A DNA stretch of 60,000 nt from Strigamia acuminata (Eukaryota; Arthropoda; Chilopoda; Geophilomorpha; Linotaeniidae): NCBI GenBank assembly GCA_949358305.1, contig OX442321.1, positions 3,809,605-3,869,604 on the forward strand, in the 5' to 3' direction. The position numbers and the translations under genes are program-made. Below are positions 21,901-31,668 of the stretch, piece after piece. The notes beneath the pieces are model-generated. The model searched no databases, was not told the DNA's origin, and saw only the letters and a list, made by a program, of their open reading frames with translations. Every line of letters starts with the position of its first letter. Position 1 is the first letter of the stretch.

Positions 21901-24900
21901 CTGGTGTTTGGGTCTACTTTTCCGGATCACTACACCAGTAAACTGGCTCGACCAATGGGAGTACACATTGTGAGGTGCCTTTTTGAGTGCAATTCGAGTA
22001 TACTTTTCCACGTAGTAGAGCACAGTCCACAGTTAGGCGTAATCCGACTCAACCAATGAGAATTAGGACAACGTTGTATCGGTTTGGAATATACATCGCA
22101 AAACAATTTCAATTTCTAACCATGTGGGGACACAAATAAATCCACTTTAATGTAACAAGAAAATATAACATTCCTGCAATTAAACACAAAATCCGCCATT
22201 TTTATTTATTTATAAAAAAAAAATTTTTTTTTTTTTATATTTTATTTTAGTTTATCATCTTTTGGCACCCATTCATCCCTGCACACATCACATAACCCCT
22301 TTTCCTTCCTATATTACGTGCGTTGCCATGACAACCAAACTATGTACACCAAATTCAACATACCAAATAAAAGATGATAAAAGAAGAAAAAAAAATGGAG
22401 GGGTGATGTTCAATATCATAGCAGAAGGTCTATTTTTAGAGGGGAAAGGAAGTGGCGCGCCAGTTTACGTTTTACGAAACATAAAAAATAGATTAGGGAA
22501 GAATAAAAAAGTGCATGTGTTGGATTGTTGGAATTGTCCAATAGAAATGTAAAGTGGACCCATGAGAAATTTGGGCCAAAACAGGCGATGTATTTAGTCG
22601 AGTTTGAGGCAGAGTCCTATTTTAGTCTTATCAGGTGAAGACGGCGAGTTTTATTGGTTCGAGTGCCATTTGAAGCCTTAAGAGAATGTTGAGTGTTGCT
22701 GATTGGTCGGAGTTTAAGGGGTGGGGGTGTTGGGGATGGGATGGAATGGATGTGGAGGAGTCGTTAAAAAGGTGTTTGTGCTGCGTGTTGGGGTGTCGGA
22801 GGGAGTTTTATTTATTTATGGTGGTTTTGTTAGAGAAATCTATTCATGTATCTTGCGAAATTTAAGTGGTTTGATCAGTGAACCTTGTAAATTTAAGGGT
22901 TTTTTGTTTGGTGGGGGGTGTTTTGGGTTTTGGTGGTTGGGAGATGGTTGTTTAAGGGAGGAGGTTAGGAATTTTGGATTGGTTTTTGTGGGGTTTTGAG
23001 TGGTTTTGATATTTGGATTGTTTTTAGGGTGATTTGGATTGTTTTTAAGGGATTTTTGCATTGTTTTTGATGGATTTTTGCATTGTTTTGGGGGATTTTG
23101 CATTGATTTTTCGTGGAATTTACATTATTTTTATCAAATTTGCATTATTTTTTATCAAATTTGCATTATTTGTATTAAATTTGCATTGTTTTAGTGGAAT
23201 TTGGATTGTTTTTAGTGGGATTTGCATTGTTTTTACTGGGATTTGCATTGTTGTTAGTGGGATTTGCATTGTTTTTAGTGGGATTTGCATTGTTTTTACT
23301 GGGATTTGCATTGTTGTTAGTGGGATTTGCATTGTTTTTAGTGGGCTTTGCATTGTTGTTAGTGGGCTTTGCATTGTTGTTAGTGGGCTTTGCATTGTTG
23401 TTAGTGGGATTTTTATTGTTGTTAGTGAGATTTGCATTGTTGTTAGTGGGATTTGCATTGTTGTTAGTGGGATTTGCATTGTTGTTAGTGGGCTTTGCAT
23501 TGTTTTTAGTGGGATTTGCATTATTTTAATCACATTTGCGTTATTTTGAATGGAGTTTTATTTCATAAAGAATTTACAGTAATTTATCTAGAATTTACAG
23601 TAATTTATCTAGAATTTACAGTAATTTATCTAGAATTTACAGTAATTTATGTATAGAATTTACAGTAATTTATCTAGAATTTACAGTAATTTATCTAGAA
23701 TTTACAGTAATTTATCTAGAATTTACAGTAATTTATCTAGAATTTACAGTAATTTATCTAGAATTTACAGTAATTTATCTAGAATTTACAGTATTTACCT
23801 AGAATTTACAGTAATTTATCTAGAATTTACAGTATTCATCAAAAAACATACAGTATTTATAGTATTAGACCCAGAATTTACAGCATTTTACCCAGAATTT
23901 ACAGCGTTTTACCCAGAATTTACAGCGTTTTACCCAGAATTTACAGTGTTTTACATAGAATTGTATTATTTTACATAAAATTTACACATTTTGGATAATT
24001 TACAATTTTTTGTGGAAAATTTACATTTTTTAGTAAATTTACATTTTTTAAGTAAGTTTACATTTTAAAGTAAATTTACATCTTTTTTGATAAATTTATA
24101 TTTTAAAGTAAATTTACATCTTTTTGTAAAATATACATTTCCATAACTTTTAATAGATTTCCCAGTATTTTAAGAAAAATCCATAATTCGAGCAGACACG
24201 TGCTAAATCTTCCCAACTCCTATCTGACACAAACATCAGCAACCATCCTACTTTTTCATTGACATTTAACACTAACACAGATGTCACCTATCATAACACT
24301 AAGACGAAACACACACGCGCACACGCGCACTCGACTCAAGCAAAATAACAGCTTAGATTTAATCCAATTGGCATAAATCTTCTCCTCCTACGTTTCACTC
24401 CATTAACAACTTTGTTAGAGCTCAAACTTAGCTTCGCCGTTTAAACTCGGAACACAAAACAGACACGAGACGAGAAGTGCCACTCAAATTTATCATGATT
24501 CACGAGCTAGAGATCTCTCTCTCTTCTCGTATTTATTTCTTCACTGCCAAGTTGTAAAAACACTTGTTTAAGAGCTTTAAATTGCGCTTAAAAACTTTTT
24601 CTTCTCTCTCCCACTCAACTTGCCAACCTAATCACGTTTTAAAGGTGACATCGTTTAGTTTTTCGTTTCAAAATATAGGGCGGCTTCGCCACTTGACACA
24701 AAAATTCTTCATTTCCAAGTCCCGACTCAACAATATCATTTTTCACCAAAAAAAATAAATGCTCAAGAATAATCAAGAGTGAAGAGTTAGGAAATGGAAT
24801 TTAATATCGAGGATTTTGTTTCAAGAAACATTTTTTTTTTCTTTTATTATTTTCGAGTAAAATGAAGGAAACAATAATAAATGAATAAGTAAATGAATAT

Positions 24901-27900
24901 TTTATTAAATAATTAAATGGGTCAAAAATATATTGGAAAAATGAGGTCAGGTGCAAGAAAAATAACAATGTATTGGACCTTTAAACAATAACCTGCAATA
25001 TTGACAGAACAACTTTGATTTCCTCATTCCAAATGGAAATATTAATAACAATAACCTGATATTTACAATTTGAAATTTTTGAGATGAATACAGATAATTT
25101 ACACTATATACTTGTAAAATTAATTTTTTGAGGTAACTATTGTACTTTTAAGTGAGAATTGAATATTTTAAGTAAAAATTGCATTTTGACATGGAAATTA
25201 CATTACATTTTGACAAAAATCTCGCGTTTTTAACCCAAAAATTGCACTTTTTGACCCAAAAATTTTACTTGTTGACCAAAAAATTGCATTTTTTGACCAA
25301 AAAATTGCATTTTTTGACCAAAAAATTGCATTTTTTGACCAAAAAATTGCATTTTTTGAACAAAAAATTGCATTTTTGACCAAAAAATTGCATTTTTTCA
25401 CCCAAAATTCCATTTTTTCCACCCAAAATTGCATTTTTTCACACAAAATTGCATTTTTTACACGAAAATTGCACTTTTCCTGCATTTTCCTGTATTTTAA
25501 AACAATTGTCCCCCCCCCCTAAGAGAAAAAACACACACAATGCAATTTCAAAATACGTCACATTATTGTGGGCGGAGCCAAAGGGCATTACATCATGATT
25601 TTCCAAACGTCTATTATATTGTACTCCGTAATATATTTTGTTTTTCATGAGAAATGCATTTTCTAATACATTTTTTCAATTGTATTATGATGGAGTTAGG
25701 ATTGTACTGTTTACAATACAATCACTGATGTCCTCACGCAAATTCCATATTTTTCCCCTAGAAACGGTTGGCCAGGTTACGAAACAATAAAGCCTTCACA
25801 TCTGTTAGAGATTTGTACAGTGAAAAGCAATATACTGTAAAATATATTTTTGAACTCACATAGGAAAAGATCAATTTTGTTTTTTAATTCGTGAAAAAAA
25901 AATATAGTTGCTTTTTATAACCACTAGATGGCGCCACTAATTAGTCCGCCATCTTTCCCACACAAAACCCAACTGTAATCCACTATTTTACTTATTTATA
26001 AAGACAATAACAATTTTTTCAATAACGATTTTAATTCTAAATGGCATTTCCTACTTAAAATGTTTGTCCGGAAAACCTTCGCTAATTGAACCCGTTCCGA
26101 TGCAAAATTCACCGCCCACTGCAAACACATCGACCCAATGTCCTAAAACTTAAATATATAAAAAATAAATAAATAAACAAATAAATAAATAAATAAATAA
26201 ATAAATAAATGAATGAACAAATAAATAAAACAAGCGTTGTTTTGGTATCGCTGTGCAAATCATTCGCACGTCCTCAACCCTGACAAGTCCAACACCATCT
26301 TTACATAAATTCCCACCAACAGCAGAAACTAAATTAAGAATGATTTAATGTTGCCCCCATCAGCATTGCAGTGAAGCAGACCTCCTCTCCGAAGAATCAA
26401 AATCCACAAATTATTACCACTTCCACCCAAGATATCAAAACTTAATTACACATTCGAAATTATAAATTATAATTCATAATAATAACTCACAAAAAAAAAA
26501 TCCAAAAAAAAAAATTTTAATATTCTAATTCCGTCATTTGTTTTATTAAATTCCTCAAACGATTTCCTCACACAACACCAGAGGGAGTTTTAATTAAAAG
26601 CCCAATTCATAGCCCAATTTAGAAAGACAATACAAAACAAAATAAAAAAAATATTCAAGTGTCATCATGTTGACTGCTATAACCTTCAACTTTCCTCGTA
26701 AATGTAATAATTTAAATTTAATTTCACATTTTAGTTGTCGCGAAACAAAGCGAGCATCGAAACGAACATGAAAATCGTTCGTTTAATTAAAGATAATGAA
26801 TTTGGCGCGTGTTTTTCCAGGCGGACAGAGCAAAGAGCAATGCATTCAGACGAACGAGAGACTCCGCATGGTGACCCACCGGATCGGCGAGTCGTACGAG
26901 ACCGCGAAGAAAGCGCTCACAACAATGCACGACAGATACAACGACTCGAAAGTCACTCGCAACGTGTTCCAGCGATATCGCATGTTAAAGGCGATGATCA
27001 AAGACGTGATCCGGCTCGAAATCCAGTACTGGTCACTAGTTGATGTTCCTAAACAAGAAAAACAAGAATCGGTGCCGGTTTATGTGCTGCGCGCATGCGC
27101 GGCACTTGAAAAGAGCGCCGAAAACAAACCGGGGGAAGGGGTAAGGACCTCGTCCAAAATGGCCGAAGAAGAAGCCAAGGCGAGGGATAGAGTGGCGAGA
27201 TTTGAAGGTGAGTTTTGACACTTTTTGTGTTGTCGACGGTGATTGCGCGCTTTCGGGCGGGATGAGGTTGCGTTGCTGCGGCAGCCGGATTGACGAAACT
27301 CCGTCGATAAAAAAAAATTATTTTTTTTATTTTTTTGGCTCATTAAATGTTTTGTCGACTTGCTCTTTAATATATTTTAGCAGCAATCACTCTGAAAGTT
27401 TTATTTTTTCGTTTATTAATGGGAATTTTTGACATTCGCGGTTAATCCTGCTTTGCATTTGATGGTTGGGTGTCGACTGTCAATCAAATATTAATTTTAT
27501 TTTTGAGATTTACCATAACCGAATTCCGCACACCAGGATGAGTGATTTATTAAATAATTAAAAATTATCTAATTCCGCCCGTCAAGTTGCTTTTTAAAAG
27601 CAAAAACAAAACAAATGTCACGAAATTCGACACGAGCAATGCGGAGAAGCCAAGGGGTTGCTTATCCCAAAACTCACGCCAAACATTTAGCTAATTTTTC
27701 ACAGCAAAATTAATGATTTAGTCATTAAATTAATTAGTTATACGACCTCGAAGATGACATTTTGCTCCTCCAAACGACCACATTTGCTAACAATAACAAC
27801 TCATCACGATTTATCACCGCCGAATCACGTTTTTTGCGAATATCTCCGCAAATAATCGACCTACGGATTTCCGCTTGTGCTCAACGGAAAGATCAGCCAA

Positions 27901-28725
27901 TTCTACATCTAAATATGTGTATAAAAATTTTACACGCGCCGGCGTTCCGGCATAAAATCGAAATAATCAAACAGACGTTCCATAAAATCCGGGCGTCGTC
28001 CTCACCCGCCATTAGAAAAAACAAATAAAACACGTTTTTAAAGTGTTTTTCCAAATATAAATGGAAATAAATTTGGTCGGGGGTGTTTTTTGACTTGTTT
28101 TCGTGACGGCAGGTGGCGCGCGCAGATTGAATTCTACCTGAAGCGACTTTTCTCGCACGGCAGTTTGGCAAATTTGTTTTTCTTCCTCGCTGGGGACTTT
28201 GTTAAAATGGCCAGCAAGCCACGTGGCAATTCACAATGTCAACACGTGATCAGGGGAAAAAACTCCCGTCCCCTCGAAATCTCACACGTGAAATGGCTCT
28301 TGATTGCGGGATTTGCGCTGTTTTCATTACTGCGAAGTGCGAACAAAGAAAAAAAAAAAAAAAAAAATTTTTTTACACGACATGGAAATTTGCATATTTT
28401 TTCCTCCATCTTTTCTTTAATTAAATTGATTTTTCTAATTTTTTTTTTTTTTTTTTTTTTTTTTTGGAATTAATTTTTAGATATGACTGCGCCTTCAGTT
28501 TGCACCGAGAACACGCAACTAATTAACGATCTTTACCGTCTCCTGAAGAAGTACACGGGCCTAAGAACTATAATGCGGGATCTGAAAAATTGTTATATGG
28601 AATCGAAAATTTATCCCATGATCCCGAGATATATGATGTTGAAAGACATGATCCGCAGTGTGATGCGAGATCCGTACTACATGGAGGTTTGCCACGAAGA
28701 GAGTGTCACTGCGGGACCGTCGTAA
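18917..28725 (+). CDS. Three-exon gene of unknown function, internal helical repeat
   Basis: I do not recognise the family. Proposed coding exons are 18906-18980 (ATG at 18917; MGKFTHSVKRLVKDVADETM), 26821-27207 and 28481-28725 (stop TAA). Acceptors TTGTTCGCAG, TGTTTTTCCAG and AATTTTTAG and donors CCAG|GTAATC and GAAG|GTGAGT are all good, and both introns are phase 1, so the frame joins without a break (about 231 aa). Exon 2 contains RYNDSKVTRNVFQRYRMLKA followed by MIKDVIRLE. Exon 3 contains CYMESKIYPMIPRYMMLKDM followed by IRSVMRDP. This is an internal duplication of a basic, probably alpha-helical motif, separated by a charged Lys/Glu/Ala linker. No signal peptide or membrane segment is seen. 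The exon at 18906 is open upstream of the ATG (S-N-L-M) with a phase-1 acceptor, so coding could extend 5'. An alternative is a start at ATG 26796 with no upstream exon. Confidence 0.6.
20499..21032. mobile_element. Foldback block with GCGCAAATTTGCGC palindromes
   Basis: The left arm (20499-20630) and right arm (20915-21032) are arrays of CAAATTTGCGC words joined by alternating ATTC and GACCC linkers on the left and by the complementary GAAT and GGGTC on the right, so the arms are inverted. The centre contains a G6/C7 hairpin (GGGGGGCTAGCGCCCCCC, 20722-20740) and AT-poor DNA. It follows the same plan as the 9790-10690 foldback element but with different sequence. No target duplication was found, so the borders are approximate. 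Confidence 0.65.
21273..22095. mobile_element. Nested MITEs
   Basis: The outer inverted ends are about 48 bp: on the left ATACTCCAAACCGATACAAC continuing to CTCATTGGTTGAGCCG, with the mirror at 22047-22093. Inside is a second inverted pair: GCACTCAAAAAGGCACCTCA, CAATGTG and CCCATTGGTCGAGCCAG at 21590-21652, and its reverse at 21938-21997. The inner element resembles the one at 54641-55010 (both contain ATTGCAATGTCTGTAC or its reverse, plus CACCAGAA). No coding capacity. Confidence 0.7.
23160..23535. repeat. Tandem repeat, 21-bp unit (TTTGCATTGTTGTTAGTGGG)
   Basis: About fifteen copies of a 21-bp unit, core TTTGCATTGTTGTTAGTGGG plus one base, with variants TTTTTAGT and GGGCTTT. Diverged GGATTTTTGCATTGTTTT copies lie just upstream (23030-23160). 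All frames are open because the period is a multiple of three. Confidence 0.97.
23575..23960. repeat. Tandem repeat, 21-bp unit (ATTTACAGTAATTTATCTAG)
   Basis: About eighteen copies, core ATTTACAGTAATTTATCTAG plus A, with late variants (CATTTTACCCAGA). Degenerate AATTTACATTTT words continue to about 24130. Confidence 0.97.
25215..25480. repeat. Tandem repeat, 21-bp unit (GACCAAAAAATTGCATTTTT)
   Basis: About twelve copies, core GACCAAAAAATTGCATTTTT plus T, with CACCCAAAATT and CACACAAAATT variants at the right end. Each unit pairs an A-tract and a T-tract. Minus- and plus-strand frames of 66-95 codons are artefacts. Confidence 0.97.
25921..25938 (+). promoter_or_regulatory. CTCF-like motif (full match)
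   Basis: CCACTAGATGGCGCCACT matches the conserved CTCF core CCASYAGRKGGCRS at every position. CTCF is the bilaterian insulator and loop protein. It lies in the proposed first intron, about 900 bp upstream of exon 2 at 26821. Occupancy is inference. Confidence 0.5.
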
Positions 28726-28970
28726 TTCATTTATACACAGTTTTTACACGTTTAATTCGTTGTTGTTGGTTTTTTATTTTGGATTTTTATTTTCGTTTGT
28801 TTTGGTCACTGTGACTGCTGATAGTTTTTGTTGGGTGAGGTGGATGTGTGTCTTCAAGTTGTACTAAAAATCAATATTTTCTAGTCTGGTTAATATAGAA
28901 AAGGAGGATGGGAAATCAACCGGTGTGAGCTGGAATATGAAAACAAGGAAAAAGTGTCTGACCATTCATT
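28726..28970. other. 3' flank of the unknown gene
   Basis: T-rich DNA after the TAA at 28723-28725. No canonical AATAAA is obvious close by, so the transcript end is not placed. Confidence 0.35.
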
Positions 28971-28974
28971 TTTA

Positions 28975-29540
28975 GGCCAAAAAATTCATTTTTAGGTAAA
29001 AAAAAATCATTTTTTAGTTCAAAAATTCATTTTCTGGCCCAAAAATTCATTTTCTGGCCCAAAAATTTATTTTCTGGCCCAAAAATTCATTTATTCATTT
29101 ATTTTTAAACTCAAAATTTTATTTTTTGGATTTTTTTGTACAAAAATTCATTTTCTGGATTTTTTTGTACTAAAATTTATTTTTAGGCTCAAAAAATAAT
29201 TTTTAGGCTCAAAAATTCATTTTTAGGCTCAAAAATTCATTTTTAGGCTCAAAAATTCATTTTTAGGCTCAAAAATTCATTTTTAGGTTCAAAAATTAAT
29301 TTTTAGGTTCAAAAATTAATTTTTATGCTCAAAAATTTATTTTTAGGCTCAAAAATTCATTTTTAGGCTCAAAAATTCATTTTTAGACTCAAAAATTCAT
29401 TTTTAGGCTCAAAAATTCATTTTCTGGCCCAAAAATTTATTTTTAGGCTCAAAAATTCATTATTAGGCAAAAAAATTCATTTTTAGGCTCAAAAATTTAT
29501 TTTTAGGCTCAAAAATTTATTTTTAGGCTAAAAAACAATC
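28975..29540. repeat. Tandem repeat, 20-bp unit (AAAAATTCATTTTTAGGCTC)
   Basis: About 25 copies of AAAAATTCATTTTTAGGCTC and variants (CTGGCCC or GGTTC in place of AGGCTC). A5 and T5 tracts sit about 10 bp apart throughout. Confidence 0.97.
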
Positions 29541-31080
29541 ATTATTTTAATCAAAAACATCCTTTTTTTTGTGTGTTAAAAATTGAACAAAAATGGCCAC
29601 CACTTGTATGTTTTCTGGATCCAGCGTTATAGCGTTATAATGAAATCGGGTTATAGTAAACCCGTTATAATGACCCTGCTGTAGGTAGGATTAAAATTAT
29701 TATCATTGTTATTTAACAAAATCAACAGACATATCTGTAATTTTTGATATTAGTGTCTGGAAAACATGGCAGTTAACTAAAAGATAAGTCGTGGCGCCAT
29801 CTAGTGTGTGGAAACACCGGTTGATCAAGATGGCGGACTGATTTCCCAGCTTGCTTTTTTGTATATATTCTTTTTCAAACTTAGCTACAAAATCTGCCAC
29901 TAGGGTATTACATATCCCATAATTCAGCAGCAAAGTGGAAAATGTTTTTGTTTTTGTTATGGTGGCAAATTTTGTAACTAAAGTTTGGTAAATCGATAAA
30001 TGGTGTGATTTTTTGATTTTTTAATTTAAAAATAATAGGATATAATAAATCTGTGTTCAAGTAAAAATTAACCCTTAAGAAATATAATAATATCAAAGTG
30101 TGTGATGAAGTTATAAAAAAAAAAATTTATATAAGAAATTTTACAAATTTTTCATGTTGCTTTAGTTTGATCACTGCCTTTTATTAAATATTTGCTATTT
30201 CATAGTGAGCTATTTTTTGTATCATTATTTTTATTACACAATTATCTATTTTGTTTGAAAAAAAAAATGTTTCTAAAAAAAAATAGTAAATGTTTTACTA
30301 ATGTTAACTTAAGCCTCAGGTGTAAGTGTAATTTTATTGTGGTATGAACATCAAAATGGTTAAATAAATACATATAATGTTTGTGAAAGTTTAAATTTTT
30401 GTAAATGTTAGCGATTAAAGTTGATGTATATTTATTTATAATTTATTATTTTTATTTATTATTATTATTATTTATTATTATTAGGGAAAAAAGTGCTGGT
30501 TGTCTTCCATTTGCTTGGTATAATGATAACAATTGATTCCCTCCATTTTATGCTTTTTAACTTTAGGCCTAAAATGATCTATTGATTGGACGTCAGATGT
30601 CAGCATCAGAATGTTTGCAAAAGAATAAATTTGCTGCTCTGAAAAGAAAAAAGAAAAAAAAACAAACCAAATTCATTGCAGAATTTGTTACATTTTCTTT
30701 TCCGATTTTTTATTTTTGTTATTTATAAATTGTTACAAAAGAAAAACGAAAAAAATACACACAAAGTCAAATATATGGTTTTTTTATATAATAAATAAAT
30801 ATAAATATCATATAAAAATGAAAACATTTTCAATGTGTAGTTTATTAGTCTGCAATAATAATAATAATATGAATGTGATGATTGTTATTAAATGGAATTA
30901 AATATTTTCCTCAAAAACAGTTTGGATTCATTCATTTCAAAACCAAAGAAAATGGCGCGGACATCCGGGAACCCAAAACCCAAAACCATAACATTAACGA
31001 AAATTATAAAAATAAAACACCAAAAACAAATTTAATTTATAAATTTTTACATTTTTATTCGAATTAATTTAAATTTAATC
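29541..31080. other. Intergenic region before CCAR1
   Basis: Very AT-rich. 29620-29690 has GTTATAATGAAATCGGGTTA and GTAAACCCGTTATAATG, resembling Tc1/mariner/pogo-type inverted ends but too short to assign. No gene is recognised. Confidence 0.4.
29791..29808 (-). promoter_or_regulatory. CTCF-like motif
   Basis: The reverse strand reads CACACACTAGATGGCGCCAC, matching the CTCF core with one mismatch at its first position. It lies between the unknown gene and CCAR1, in opposite orientation to the site at 25921. Confidence 0.4.
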
Positions 31081-31420
31081 CCTAGAGATGTCGCCACACG
31101 CAACAGCGACGACGCTCCATCCGCCATTTCCCGAACCCATCAAAAATTAAAAAAAAACAAAATAAATTCTATTTTATTACATTACAATTTTCAAAATTTA
31201 TAATCCAAAAAAAAAAAACACACAATTCAAATCCCTAGAGATGTCGCTGCACACACCAGCGACGACGCTCCAACGAGAAGAAACTCAACCCCAGCCGCCA
31301 TTTCTGTCCATCGAATCCACCAATGACGTCATCCGCTTGTTGTGTCGAAGAAGAATGACTCCTCACACAAACCTAACGAGAAATCTCCCAGCCTCCAACC
31401 TATACAATTGAATGGAAACG
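31080..31420 (+). promoter_or_regulatory. CCAR1 upstream region with a duplicated block
   Basis: The block CCCTAGAGATGTCGC...CAGCGACGACGCTCCA...CCGCCATTTC occurs twice, at 31080-31130 and 31233-31305, about 155 bp apart. CCGCCATTT is a YY1/Pho-like word common at animal promoters. GGAAACGTG|GTAAGC at 31423 is a good donor, and ATTTGCAG at 31601-31608 a good acceptor. Together they suggest a non-coding first exon ending at 31422 and an exon beginning at 31609 that carries the start codon. The transcription start is not visible directly. Confidence 0.45.
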
Positions 31421-31668
31421 TGGTAAGCCTCCCCAGCCCCAACACCCAGCCCGAGCAAACCCTCAATCCCGCGCCGCGCCGCACTCGCCTCGCTCGGTCG
31501 CCGCGCCAGCGATTGGTCGGGATAGGCAGCGCTTGCACGTGCCGAAGGAGAGCACAAGCACCTCGCCCAAACAAAACAAAACAAATGAAACGTCTCGTGT
31601 ATTTGCAGCGCTTTCGCTGACCCATCAACGTGGCATCTTATCGCACTTTCCATCCACTTCGCAACGAC

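Larger units (their letters stand above)
18981..26820 (+). other. Proposed first intron (about 7.8 kb) of the unknown gene
   Basis: Bounded by GTAATC and TTTTTCCAG. It holds a foldback block (20499-21032), nested MITEs (21273-22095), 21-bp arrays (23160-23535, 23575-23960, 25215-25480) and (AAAT)n near 26160-26230. 18985-20480, 22100-23000 and 24000-25180 hold no gene that I can see. Confidence 0.5.

Noticed and set aside
23061-23978. Hydrophobic frames that look like membrane proteins
   Set aside because: These come from the 21-bp TTTGCATTG and ATTTACAG arrays; no unique coding segment, start context or splice site.
26735-27043. Second + frame overlapping exon 2 of the unknown gene
   Set aside because: Its composition is Arg/Asp-rich noise, and it neither joins the flanking exons nor shows the internal repeat seen in the chosen frame.
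28481-28725. Assignment of the unknown gene to the Spot14/MID1IP1 family
   Set aside because: The Y-x-x-L-K-x-I-R pattern is only loosely similar, and the rest of the protein does not fit, so no family name is given.
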